A DNA stretch of 64,000 nt from Bacillota bacterium. Lineage in GTDB: Bacteria > Bacillota > Sulfobacillia > JAJZYS01 > JAJYTV01. The position numbers and the translations under genes are program-made. Positions 7,648 to 19,232 of the stretch are shown here, piece after piece (position 1 is the first letter of the stretch; every line of letters starts with the position of its first letter). The notes under the pieces are model-generated. The model was not told the origin of the DNA. It saw only the letters and a list, made by a program, of their open reading frames with translations, and did no database searches. The stretch is taken from assembly GCA_021793645.1 (NCBI GenBank), contig JAJYSJ010000006.1, positions 65,867 to 129,866 of the forward strand, in the 5' to 3' direction.

Positions 7648-7676
7648 TCCGGGTCCCCCCGGAATGGAGCCTTGCC
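7634..7676 (-). promoter_or_regulatory. 18-bp hairpin enclosing the ywmB ribosome site and start codon
   Basis: GGCAAGGCT (7634-7642) pairs with AGCCTTGCC (7668-7676), and CATTCCGGG (7645-7653) pairs with CCCGGAATG (7658-7666). A small internal bulge and a 4-nt loop separate the arms. The ywmB ATG (7647) is in one arm and its Shine-Dalgarno is in the loop and other arm. No U-run follows, so a simple terminator is unlikely. It may limit ywmB translation or mark an RNA processing point after the atp operon. Confidence 0.6.
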
Positions 7677-7690
7677 ACTGGACGCATCTG

Positions 7691-8110
7691 CTATACGGCG
7701 GTGCGGGATCCGTCCTCAACGAGCTGCAAGCGCACCGACGCGCGCTGCAGCGCCAGCTTTGCCCGCCCCTCCTCGAGATCGGCGAGGCGCTCCTGCAGCC
7801 GTTCCTCTGCTCGCTGCTTCGCCTCTTCCGCACGTCGGCGGTCGATCTCGTCCGGTCGCTCGGCTGTGCGCGCGAGCACTGTAACGACATCGCCACGCAC
7901 TTCAAGGAAGCCGCCTGTCACTGCAAGCTGCTGCTCTCCGTCCGCCGTCTTGATCACCAGCACGGACGGCTGGATGGCGGTAACCAGAGGGATGTGGCGC
8001 GCCAGCACGCCGAGGTCCCCGTCCGCGCCGCGCACGATGATCATCTCTGCGTCGGTGCGGAGTGCCTCGCGCTCCGGCGTCACAACCGAGAGGGCGAAGG
8101 TGGTAGCCAT
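7691..8110 (-). CDS. atpC: F1F0 ATP synthase epsilon subunit
   Basis: The 139-residue protein has the epsilon beta-sandwich (VVTPEREALRTDAEMIIVRGADGDLGVLARH) followed by a C-terminal helical part rich in Arg/Glu. Epsilon joins the gamma central stalk and damps ATP hydrolysis. The ATG at 8110 is one base after the atpD stop. It is the last gene of the atp operon; the usual order I-B-E-F-H-A-G-D-C is kept. Confidence 0.96.
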   Translation of the reverse strand: MATTFALSVVTPEREALRTDAEMIIVRGADGDLGVLARHIPLVTAIQPSVLVIKTADGEQQLAVTGGFLEVRGDVVTVLARTAERPDEIDRRRAEEAKQRAEERLQERLADLEEGRAKLALQRASVRLQLVEDGSRTAV

Positions 8111-8111
8111 G

Positions 8112-10383
<2,272 letters not shown>

Positions 10384-10394
10384 GTCTGCCCCTC

Positions 10395-11896
<1,502 letters not shown>

Positions 11897-11900
<4 letters not shown>

Positions 11901-12448
11901 GCCTGTCCCCCCAATTCGCTCTCAGAGAGCAGCATGCGGCGAACGCGCCGCATGCGCGCAGCCACCGTATCATCCAGCAGTCGGTCGCCGACCCGCACCC
12001 GTACTCCTCCAAGGAGGGACGGGTTGAGCTTCTGGGAAAGACGCAGCTTCTGGCCGAAGCGGCGCTCCAGGGCGTTGCGCATCCGTTCAAGGTCGCCCTC
12101 GGCCAGCGTCACCGTCGTCTCGACCGTTGCTTCCGCCTCTCCCGAACGCGCGTCGGCCATGAGGCAATATTCCTCGTAGATCGCCTCGATCTCCGCTTCC
12201 CGCCTGCGCTCGAAGGTGAGGCGCAGAAAACTCTGTAGCACGGGAGGGGCATCAGGCAACAGTCGGCGCAGCACGCGTTCCTTTTCCGCCGTCGCAATCC
12301 GGGGACTCATCATCGCCGTGCGCAGGGCGGGCTCCGCGCGGTAGATGTCGAGCAGTTCTCCGTATGCGCTGCGTACGGCCAGGGCGTCCCCGCCGTTCGC
12401 GGAGATCAGCGCCTGTGCGTAGCGACGCGCGATCGCCGCGTTGCTCAT
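11897..12448 (-). CDS. atpH: ATP synthase delta subunit
   Basis: The 183-residue peripheral-stalk subunit links b to the top of F1. It shows the family N-terminus [13 protein letters not shown] and the C-terminal [21 protein letters not shown]. It overlaps atpF upstream and atpA downstream by 4 nt each. Confidence 0.95.
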
Positions 12449-12933
12449 GAGCCCGATTCCGCCGTACTTAGGAACTCGTCAACCAGTTTGCGCTGACGAG
12501 CGCCGTCCAGCTCCTCCTGCAGCACGCGGCCAGCGATCGCGAGCGACAGGTCCGCGACTTCCCTGCGGATCTCGCGCAGCGCTTCGCGCTTCTCGCCGTC
12601 GATCTCCTCGCGGGCCATCGCGACGAGCCGCTCCGCCTCCTGGCGGGCGCTCTGGATCGTCTCCTGAGCCTGGAGATCGGCCGTGCGCTGCGCACGCTCG
12701 ATCAGAGCCTGCGCCTCTTGGCGCGCACTCTCAATCTGCGCCTCGAACTGCTCCTTCAATCGAGCCGCTTCCTCACGGTCGCGGCGCGCTTCCCCAATGG
12801 CACCCTCGATGCGTTCACGCCGATCATTCAAGATCTTCTCGATCGGCGGGAAGGCGAACTTGGACATGAGCCAGAGGAAGAGAAGGAAGGAGACAACCTC
12901 GGCAATGAATGTTCCGACGTTGAGTCCTAGCAA
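12445..12933 (-). CDS. atpF: ATP synthase b subunit
   Basis: The 162-residue protein has one N-terminal membrane helix (about 5-24), then a long charged coiled coil rich in Ala, Arg, Glu and Gln. This is the stator architecture of b. It begins MLGLNVGTFIAEVVSFLLFLWLM in the usual way. A 68-nt gap separates it from atpE. Confidence 0.95.
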   Translation of the reverse strand: MLGLNVGTFIAEVVSFLLFLWLMSKFAFPPIEKILNDRRERIEGAIGEARRDREEAARLKEQFEAQIESARQEAQALIERAQRTADLQAQETIQSARQEAERLVAMAREEIDGEKREALREIRREVADLSLAIAGRVLQEELDGARQRKLVDEFLSTAESGS

Positions 12934-13001
12934 GGTGTGCTCCTTTCAGGCGGTTGGCGCGAACCACGCGGCCCGCGCCTTGCCAAGCGCGCTAGGTGGG
13001 A

Positions 13002-13238
13002 TTAGCCCCTTCCCAGCATGATAAAGGCCAGAACCAGAGCAATGATCGGCATGGCTTCAACCAGACCGAAGTACACGAACATCGTGCCCTGCAGGAAGCT
13101 CTTCGCCTCCGGCTGGCGCGCGATCCCCTCCATCGTGCGGCCCATCAGCAGGCCGTCACCGATACCGGCTCCGATCGCCGCACCGCCGGCTGCAAGACCG
13201 GCACCGAGCAGCGCAATTGCCTGCGCCGTCGTAATCAT
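13002..13238 (-). CDS. atpE: ATP synthase c subunit (proton type)
   Basis: The 78-residue protein has two membrane helices and a polar loop ARQPE. Helix 2 carries the ion-binding Glu in [10 protein letters not shown]. Helix 1 has Asp, not Gln, in GAGIGDGLL, and the Glu is followed by Ala, not Ser/Thr. The sodium-binding signature is therefore absent and proton coupling is expected. ATG 13238 has AAGGGAGGTGAGC just upstream; the longer frame has no better site. Confidence 0.96.
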   Translation of the reverse strand: MITTAQAIALLGAGLAAGGAAIGAGIGDGLLMGRTMEGIARQPEAKSFLQGTMFVYFGLVEAMPIIALVLAFIMLGRG

Positions 13239-13278
13239 CCGCTCACCTCCCTTCAAGAAGTTCCCTTGGCTTTGCCTC

Positions 13279-13998
13279 TTAGTGCTCGCCCACGGGCTTC
13301 ATGCTCTGGCTCACGTAGGCGAGCGTCAGCATCATGAAGATGTAGGACTGCACGATGGCGATAAAGGTATTGAAGCCGAGGACGGCGACCTGGATCACCA
13401 CGGACGCGACGAATGCGACTCCGAAGCCGACCGAGATCGCGGCGGTCGCTGGCACGATGCCCCCGGCGATGCCCATCAAGAGGTCGCCTGCGAAGATGTT
13501 GCCGAACAGTCGCATCGCAAGCGTCAAGGGGTTCGTGATCGCTTCCATCATGTTGATCGGCGTGAGCGGCCACAGCGGCAACGTGAAGTTCTTCGCGTGG
13601 CCGCGAGCCCCGCGGTAGACAATGCCGTACGCGTGGATCAAAACGAATACGATTGTGGCGAGCGCCAGGGTCTGGTTGAAGTCCGCCGCGGCCGCGTGCA
13701 TGAACGGGAACGGCAGCAGGCTAAAGATGTTGACGACAAGGAGATATAGAAGGAGGCTGACAAGCAGCCGGAAGATACGCCGCCCCTGCTCGTCGTTGAC
13801 GTTTTCCCTAATGAAACCGTTCACAAACTCGAACGCAAGTTCAATCACATTTTGAACGCCTTTGGGTCGCTCCACGCTTGCCTTGCGCGCCGCCAAGCGA
13901 AACAGGATGAAGACGATGACCATCGAGACCCAACTGAAGATCATCGTGTCGGCGTTCACGACGAATCCGAAGACGTTCCACTGCAGCTGCGGTTCCAT
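13279..13998 (-). CDS. atpB: ATP synthase a subunit
   Basis: This 239-residue polytopic membrane protein has the essential Arg in [15 protein letters not shown] and the C-terminal helix with [17 protein letters not shown]. It forms the proton half-channels against the c-ring. It is preceded by the AtpI-like gene on the same strand (3-nt gap). Confidence 0.96.
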   Translation of the reverse strand: MEPQLQWNVFGFVVNADTMIFSWVSMVIVFILFRLAARKASVERPKGVQNVIELAFEFVNGFIRENVNDEQGRRIFRLLVSLLLYLLVVNIFSLLPFPFMHAAAADFNQTLALATIVFVLIHAYGIVYRGARGHAKNFTLPLWPLTPINMMEAITNPLTLAMRLFGNIFAGDLLMGIAGGIVPATAAISVGFGVAFVASVVIQVAVLGFNTFIAIVQSYIFMMLTLAYVSQSMKPVGEH

Positions 13999-14001
13999 GC
14001 G

Positions 14002-14349
14002 TCACCCCTTTTCCCGCGCGAGCAAGATGAGCATTGCGGCCTCCACCACAAAGAAACCGCCGAGGAACGCAAGATCCCCCGACGCTCCGAGCTGCTTGCG
14101 GAGCAGCAGCAAGACGAGTAGCAGTACCGCCATGCGTGAGACGAAGCTGACTCGCACCCAACGCACTGCGCCCTTGATGCCCAGCGCATCGACCGAGTCC
14201 CTGCGCGAGAAGAGCATCGCCAGGGTTACCACGGCGACAACCGTGCCGGCGAAGACCCCCAGGCGAACCGCGTCGCCCGGACGCAGCGTCCATATGACGC
14301 CAGCCAAGGCGACAAGCGCAAACCCGATGGCAAAGGCGATTCGGCGCAT
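14002..14349 (-). CDS. atpI: AtpI-like ATP synthase subunit I
   Basis: The 115-residue protein has four predicted membrane helices: about 5-20, 28-47, 70-83 and 94-111. Location immediately before atpB, size and helix pattern fit AtpI, a small membrane protein that helps assemble the c-ring. Sequence conservation in this family is low, so the call rests mostly on context. Confidence 0.75.
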   Translation of the reverse strand: MRRIAFAIGFALVALAGVIWTLRPGDAVRLGVFAGTVVAVVTLAMLFSRRDSVDALGIKGAVRWVRVSFVSRMAVLLLVLLLLRKQLGASGDLAFLGGFFVVEAAMLILLAREKG

Positions 14350-14352
14350 TGC

Positions 14353-14541
14353 CTAGCCACCGACGCCGCGTGTTGCGGCATCTCGATGGCGTCGTGTCAG
14401 CGACCGTCGCCGGAGGTCCGGGCCGTCGTCCGGGTAATCTGCGTAGTGCTTTGCGAAGATTTCTAAAGCAGTTCCGAAATCTTCCGCTCTCATCAACCGC
14501 CAAGCACCAAAACCGGCGAATTCGCCGGATTTCCGCGACAA
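14353..14541 (-). CDS. 62-residue protein at the head of the atp operon, unknown
   Basis: A TTG at 14541 has a perfect AAGGAGG 7 nt upstream, and the stop is 3 nt before atpI. The protein begins MSRKSGEFAGFGAWRLM, is soluble, and has an Arg-rich C-terminus. The two membrane helices of AtpZ, the usual small gene at this spot, are absent in this and the other frames. I do not recognise it. It may be a lineage-specific leader protein or regulator of the atp genes. A strong promoter lies immediately upstream. Confidence 0.6.
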   Translation of the reverse strand: MSRKSGEFAGFGAWRLMRAEDFGTALEIFAKHYADYPDDGPDLRRRSLTRRHRDAATRGVGG

Positions 14542-14559
14542 AGTCCTTCCTCCTTCCCT

Positions 14560-14589
14560 AGTATAAGAGATGCCCTACCTATGTGACAA
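14560..14589 (-). promoter_or_regulatory. Sigma-A-type promoter of the atp operon
   Basis: On the minus strand, TTGTCA (14584-14589) and TATACT (14560-14565) are 18 bp apart. The predicted transcription start is only about 14 nt before the TTG of the 62-codon gene, so the leader would be very short. Confidence 0.7.
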
Positions 14590-14669
14590 GGGACACTTAG
14601 GCAATCTGGGGTCCCTTCGGACAGCCATTTCGTCCCATTGGAACACTTCGCTGGCTTATGCGCCGCGGC

Positions 14670-15806
14670 CTAACGGAACTCCTGCGGCGAGTCCGTCAGG
14701 TCGCCGAACCAGTGCAACGTCGATTGCCAGATGCGCTCCGAGGCGTGGCCGTCCCCAAACGGGTTGCGCGCCTTGGCCATGGACTCCCAACGCTGCGTGT
14801 CGTCATGCAAAGACAGGGCCGCTGCGAGCACAGTGTCCTCATTGTACCCCACCATCTCTACGACGCCCGCCTCGATCGCCTCCGGCCGCTCCGTCGTATC
14901 CCTCAGCAGTAGAAGCGGCACGCCCAGCGCGGGGCACTCCTCCTGCAGCCCGCCGGAGTCGGTCATGACGAGCTTTGCGCGCGCGATGAGCTGCATGAAC
15001 GGCGGATAGTCGAGGGGCGAGAGCAGGTGGATGCGCGGATGTCCACCGAGGATCTCGCGCGCAGGTTCTTGCACCGCGGGGTTGGGGTGCACCGAGAATG
15101 CGACGACGACATCCTCGCGCATCTCCGCCAGGGCCCGAATGGCTCGGAACATCGCCCTGTGGCGCTCGCCCAGGTTCTCGCGTCGATGGGTCTCCACGAC
15201 AATCAGATAGGGCGCCTGCGCAATCTCCTCGAGCTGAGCGGTAGGCAGCCGGCCCGGCGCGCCAGCAACCTGCTGGACCGCGTCGATGACAGTATTGCCG
15301 GTCACGAAGATGTGCCCGGTGCATGCCTCGCGCTCCAGCGCCCGCCGCGCCCGCGGAGTGGGCGGGAACAGGAGATCTGCAATGCGGTCGGTGAGTTCGC
15401 GGTTCATTTCCTCCGGCCACGGGCTGTACTTGTCGCCTGAGCGCAGTCCGGCCTCTACGTGGCCGACCGGTATGTGGCGGTAGTAGGCAGCGAGTGCAGC
15501 GTAGAGGGTCGTTGAGGTGTCGCCGTGCACGAGGACGAGCTCCGGCCTCGCCTCGTCGAGCACCGGCTCAAGACCGGACAGCACGGACGTTGCGATGTCG
15601 GTAAGGCTCTGCGAAGTGCGCATGATGTCGAGGTCGTAGTCAGCCCGCAGGGAGAACGTATCGAGGACGCCGTCCAAGAGGCCGCGATGCTGCGCAGTCA
15701 CGCAGACTCGGCAGTCGACGCCGAAGTCCTTCGCACGCTGCACGACTGGCGCCATCTTGATGGCCTCCGGCCGCGTACCGAAGACGGCGAGAACCCGCCG
15801 GCTCAA
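14670..15806 (-). CDS. wecB: UDP-N-acetylglucosamine 2-epimerase (non-hydrolysing)
   Basis: This 378-residue enzyme interconverts UDP-GlcNAc and UDP-ManNAc for teichoic acid or other surface polymers. Motifs seen are VFGTRPEAIKMAPV, VHGDTSTTLY, VGHVEAGLRSGD, THRRENLG and TDSGGLQEECPALGVP. I chose the TTG at 15806 because the family sequence begins there and it overlaps the TagO stop (TTGA); the longer open frame is tagO in another frame. The neighbour tagO acts at the lipid carrier for such polymers. In Bacillus this gene also lies just before atpI. Confidence 0.94.
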   Translation of the reverse strand: MSRRVLAVFGTRPEAIKMAPVVQRAKDFGVDCRVCVTAQHRGLLDGVLDTFSLRADYDLDIMRTSQSLTDIATSVLSGLEPVLDEARPELVLVHGDTSTTLYAALAAYYRHIPVGHVEAGLRSGDKYSPWPEEMNRELTDRIADLLFPPTPRARRALEREACTGHIFVTGNTVIDAVQQVAGAPGRLPTAQLEEIAQAPYLIVVETHRRENLGERHRAMFRAIRALAEMREDVVVAFSVHPNPAVQEPAREILGGHPRIHLLSPLDYPPFMQLIARAKLVMTDSGGLQEECPALGVPLLLLRDTTERPEAIEAGVVEMVGYNEDTVLAAALSLHDDTQRWESMAKARNPFGDGHASERIWQSTLHWFGDLTDSPQEFR

Positions 15807-16849
15807 CGGGCGACCCCGCGCTGCTTCGCCGGCTTGGGGTCCTCTTTCACGCGCAGTACACCGGACCGCGCGCCGATCACCACAAGCCCAAGAAGGAGGA
15901 GGATGACGATCACAAGTCCGATATGGTGCGGCAGCAGCACAAGCGCGACGGCTCCCAGGCCGCACATGACCGCAACGGTGTAGAGGAGCAGGACAGCGCG
16001 GCGCTGCGAGAGGCCGCGATCGATCAGACGATGGTGCAAATGGCCGCGATCCGCTTGCCCGATCGGCTGGTGGGCCCGCAGGCGGCGGACGATCGCAAAC
16101 GCCGTGTCAAAGAACGGAAGCCCCAGCGCGAGGATTGGCACGCCGATCGCGAGCGCGGCCGCCTGCTTGTCAGTGCCGATCACGGCAAGCGCGGACAGCA
16201 CGTAGCCGAGGAACATCGCGCCGGTGTCTCCCATGAAGATGTTCGCCGGGGCGAAGTTGTCGCGCAAAAAGCCGATCGTCGCGCCAGCCAGTGCGGCAGC
16301 CAGCACCGCTACCGCGCCCTCGTTCTGGTGCAGCAGCACCACCAGCATCGCGAGTGACGCGATGGCAGTGAGTCCCGCAGCCAGGCCGTCGAGGCCGTCC
16401 GCCAGGTTGAGGATGTTCGTTACGGCAACGACCCAGAAAACCGTCAGTACATAGCCCCAGAATCCGGTAAAGAGGATGCCGCCGAATGGGTTCGTGATCC
16501 AGCCGACGTGCGCGCCGAACACCGCCAGCACGACAGCGGCAAGGACCTGGCCGAGCAGCTTTTGCCAAGGCCTGAGGTTCCATATGTCGTCGATCAATCC
16601 AATGACGGCGATGACAAGTCCGCCCGCAAGCAGGCCAATGACGCCCGGCGTCTGCCACGAAGTTGCGGCTGCCGTCAGCGTAAAGCCTCCGACGATCGCA
16701 AGTCCGCCCATATGCGGCATGGGACGTCGATGCATGCTGCGTGCGCCCGGCTGCTTGAGGAAGCCATGTGCGACAACCCAACGACGCACCAGCGGCGTCA
16801 ACGCAAGCACAATGGCACCGGCCAGAAGGGCCGCAAATAGTTGTGGCAT
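15803..16849 (-). CDS. tagO: Undecaprenyl-phosphate GlcNAc-1-phosphate transferase (TagO/WecA)
   Basis: This 348-residue polytopic membrane enzyme attaches GlcNAc-1-P to undecaprenyl phosphate, starting wall teichoic acid or a related polymer. Motifs are DDIWNL, NLADGLDGLAAG, ANIFMGDTGAMFLGY and HLHHRL, with about ten membrane helices. The ATG at 16849 has GGGGAG 7 nt upstream. It is translationally coupled to wecB by a TTGA overlap, so the two form one surface-polysaccharide unit. Confidence 0.94.
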   Translation of the reverse strand: MPQLFAALLAGAIVLALTPLVRRWVVAHGFLKQPGARSMHRRPMPHMGGLAIVGGFTLTAAATSWQTPGVIGLLAGGLVIAVIGLIDDIWNLRPWQKLLGQVLAAVVLAVFGAHVGWITNPFGGILFTGFWGYVLTVFWVVAVTNILNLADGLDGLAAGLTAIASLAMLVVLLHQNEGAVAVLAAALAGATIGFLRDNFAPANIFMGDTGAMFLGYVLSALAVIGTDKQAAALAIGVPILALGLPFFDTAFAIVRRLRAHQPIGQADRGHLHHRLIDRGLSQRRAVLLLYTVAVMCGLGAVALVLLPHHIGLVIVILLLLGLVVIGARSGVLRVKEDPKPAKQRGVAR

Positions 16850-16961
16850 GCGATTACTCCCCAGTTAGGTGACGAAGTCAAACGACTGTATCATAGGCCC
16901 GACAGTGGAGTGCGTCAAAGGATATATCTACTCAATACGGATGCTCATCTCGGCTCACGAT

Positions 16962-17288
16962 TTAAGCCTGCCGCAAGTATCCCTTCCTCACAAGCTTTTG
17001 GACGTGCGCCTCGACGATCTTACCGATTTCTACTCCGTAAGACTCTTCGAGAACGAACATCATGGTTACGGCCGTCTGTGCAACATCCAATAATTCTTCG
17101 GCGACGTGGTGCATCGCGGCACGCTCATCCAACGCGACGTGTTCGCCAGAAAGGCCGCGCACCTTGCCGATCGCCGCGCCCAGTTCGCCCGCCTCTTCCA
17201 TCACTTTCAGTGCGGTAGACTCCAACGTCGGCTTCAGGCCATCAAGTCTCGGAAGGTGCACCTGCTTCGTCTCTGCCACTTTGTCCAT
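16962..17288 (-). CDS. MazG-like nucleotide pyrophosphohydrolase
   Basis: This all-alpha protein of 108 residues has the metal-binding motif EEAGELGAAIGK and a downstream EELLDVAQ, the pattern of MazG-like NTP pyrophosphohydrolases that cleave nucleotides to monophosphate and PPi. A start at 17306 is also possible; a GGGGAGG lies only 3-4 nt before the ATG at 17288. The gene overlaps the end of comEB by 47 nt, suggesting joint nucleotide housekeeping. Confidence 0.8.
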   Translation of the reverse strand: MDKVAETKQVHLPRLDGLKPTLESTALKVMEEAGELGAAIGKVRGLSGEHVALDERAAMHHVAEELLDVAQTAVTMMFVLEESYGVEIGKIVEAHVQKLVRKGYLRQA

Positions 17289-17748
17289 CGTCCTCCCCGA
17301 CGCCATGCGTCTCCGGGTCTGAATCTTCGACCCGCTCACAGCGAATTCCCGCCTCGGCCCGAAGCGCCCTGGCCAAGGCGTCGGCGTACTCGTCGCGATA
17401 GACGATTCGGCGCACCCGCGCGTTCAACAACATTTTCGTGCATTGCAGGCAGGGTTCAGACGTTACGTAGATTGTCGCTCCCTCGGTCGAGACACCGTGC
17501 GCTGCCGCCTGCAGCAAGGCGTTCTGTTCCGCGTGGAGTGTGCGAACGCAGTGCCCGTCCACCATCAGGCACCCGACGTCCAGGCAGTGCGGCAATCCCT
17601 CCGGTGCACCGTTGTACCCGGTCGCGAGGATGCGCCGCTCCTTGGCAAGGACGGCACCGACCGAGCGCCGCAGGCAAGTGGACCGCTCGCTGGCGGCGTC
17701 CGCAATGCGCATGAAGTAGGTGTCCCAGCCCGGCCGCTGGCGGCTCAC
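17242..17748 (-). CDS. comEB: dCMP deaminase family protein (ComEB)
   Basis: This 168-residue zinc deaminase has HAE in TLHAEQNALLQAA and PCLQC in SEPCLQCTKML, which supply the zinc ligands and catalytic Glu. It presumably deaminates dCMP to dUMP. The GTG at 17748 has CCGGAGG 10 nt upstream and overlaps the ywlG stop (GTGA). The tail (last about 25 residues, Glu/Asp/Gly-rich) is an extension beyond the usual domain. Confidence 0.9.
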   Translation of the reverse strand: MSRQRPGWDTYFMRIADAASERSTCLRRSVGAVLAKERRILATGYNGAPEGLPHCLDVGCLMVDGHCVRTLHAEQNALLQAAAHGVSTEGATIYVTSEPCLQCTKMLLNARVRRIVYRDEYADALARALRAEAGIRCERVEDSDPETHGVGEDDGQSGRDEAGAPSET

Positions 17749-18299
17749 CGCGATGTGCCCTCCGGATAGTGCGCCCTCGGGCCGCCGATTAACGGCGGCC
17801 TCGTTCGGGCTGCGACGACATGCGCCGCGCCGATCCTTGTGATGCTCAGCCGAACCGGAACTGCCACCGGTCTGAGGTGCATGCCGATCAACGTGTCGCC
17901 GATGTCGATGCCGGCTTCGGCCGCAATGGACGCAACCAGGCACGCTTCGTCCGAGAGCGCCTGGTAGTAGGCGGCGGCCAGGGCGCCGCCGGCGCCGGGC
18001 ACCGGTACGGCGGTCACCTCCTGAAGCCGACGTTCGCGGCAGACCGCGCGGCGCACGACGATCGCTCGGTTGAGATGCTCGCAGCACTGCACCGCCAGTT
18101 CCACTCCCGTCGCGGACGCAGCCTGATGGAGGCCCAAGTACAATTCCTCGCCCACAGCGAGGGCTGACGCGCTGCCGATCCGCTGCCCCTGCACCTCGCT
18201 GGAGGAACCTCCGACCACCACGACGTCGCCGGGCCGAAGCCGCGCCGTCTGCACAAGCTCGGTGAAGGCCGCCTCTGCTGACTCTTTCAAACCCTCCAT
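17745..18299 (-). CDS. ywlG: UPF0340 protein YwlG
   Basis: This 184-residue protein of the TIGR01440/UPF0340 family has GDVVVVGGSSSEVQGQRIGSAS near the N-terminus and GIDIGDTLIGMHLRPVAVPVR near the C-terminus. The function is unknown. It lies next to rpiB, exactly as in Bacillus. ATG 18299 is followed by MEGLKESAEAAF, the usual family start. It overlaps comEB by 4 nt. Confidence 0.88.
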   Translation of the reverse strand: MEGLKESAEAAFTELVQTARLRPGDVVVVGGSSSEVQGQRIGSASALAVGEELYLGLHQAASATGVELAVQCCEHLNRAIVVRRAVCRERRLQEVTAVPVPGAGGALAAAYYQALSDEACLVASIAAEAGIDIGDTLIGMHLRPVAVPVRLSITRIGAAHVVAARTRPPLIGGPRAHYPEGTSR

Positions 18300-18336
18300 A
18301 CGGCACGGCGGCGATCGCCGCCCTACCCTCCCGTCC

Positions 18337-19227
18337 TCAGCGGTTGTCCAGGTCCATCGCGCTGATCTTCGCGACGCGGCGTGCATGCCTGCCGCCCTCG
18401 AAGGAACTGCGCAAGAAGCGAAGAGCGGCCTCTCGCGCCAGTTCGGGACCGGTCAAGCGCGAACCGAGGCAAAGGATGTTGGCATCGTTGTGTCGGCGCG
18501 CCAGTTCGGCCGCAAGTCCCTCTCCCGCCAACGCAGCACGCACGCCAAGGATCTTGTTGGCCGCGATCGACATGCCGATCCCGGTGCCGCAGATGAGCAC
18601 CCCGGCACCGACTTCGCCGCTTGCGACCGCGTGCCCCACCGCCTGCGCAAAGTCTGGATAATCGCAGCTTTCTGCACTGTCGGTCCCATAATCGCGGGCC
18701 GGAATCCCTTCTTGGCGAAGTGCCGCCAGCACCTCTCGCTTCAGAATGAGTCCAGCGTGGTCGGACCCGATGCCGACCGTCTGGAGATAGAGCCAGCCGG
18801 TTCGCGCTTCTGCCTCGCGCAGTAGGTCCGCGACCTGGTTCGCGACGATCCGGTATTCGGCGTCTCCCTGGCCAATCGGATCACCCACGTCCTGGTCGGG
18901 TGACCCCGCATAGGCGCCTAGGCTGAAGATGCGGTCGGCCGCATCCGGAAATCGCCGACGGGCCTCGTCCGCAAGGCGTCGCGTCATCGCAAGGCCGATG
19001 GTCCCGCCGGAAAACAGCTCGCTGTACGCGTTTTGCGCGCGATGGCCCTCCAGGTCGAGGCCGCGCTCCCGCGCAACCGCCCTTGCGGCTTCTGCTGCGG
19101 GGCTTCCTTCAAGCGCCGCAAGTCCGGCGGAGAGGATGTCCGCATCGGGCCGACGCGCACGTAGGATCGCCGCAGCAAGTGGGCTGCGGCATGTGTTGCC
19201 GCTGCAAAGGAACACCACGCGTTCCAT
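18337..19227 (-). CDS. Fusion of low-molecular-weight protein phosphatase (YwlE) and ribose-5-phosphate isomerase B
   Basis: One 296-residue chain joins two proteins that are separate neighbours in Bacillus. Residues 1-143 are a low-molecular-weight Tyr/Arg phosphatase with P-loop CSGNTCRS (Cys8, Arg14) and the acid loop DPIG (Asp117). Residues 152-290 are RpiB with GSDHAGLILK, LICGTGIGMS (Cys213) and RRHNDANIL. RpiB interconverts ribose- and ribulose-5-phosphate; YwlE removes arginine phosphate in B. subtilis. The 8-residue junction has no stop or frameshift. ATG 19227 has GGGAGGAG 8 nt upstream. Confidence 0.93.
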   Translation of the reverse strand: MERVVFLCSGNTCRSPLAAAILRARRPDADILSAGLAALEGSPAAEAARAVARERGLDLEGHRAQNAYSELFSGGTIGLAMTRRLADEARRRFPDAADRIFSLGAYAGSPDQDVGDPIGQGDAEYRIVANQVADLLREAEARTGWLYLQTVGIGSDHAGLILKREVLAALRQEGIPARDYGTDSAESCDYPDFAQAVGHAVASGEVGAGVLICGTGIGMSIAANKILGVRAALAGEGLAAELARRHNDANILCLGSRLTGPELAREAALRFLRSSFEGGRHARRVAKISAMDLDNR

Positions 19228-19232
19228 CGCCG

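Noticed and set aside
14353-14541. AtpZ at the head of the atp operon
   Set aside because: The expected pair of membrane helices is absent in all three minus-strand frames.
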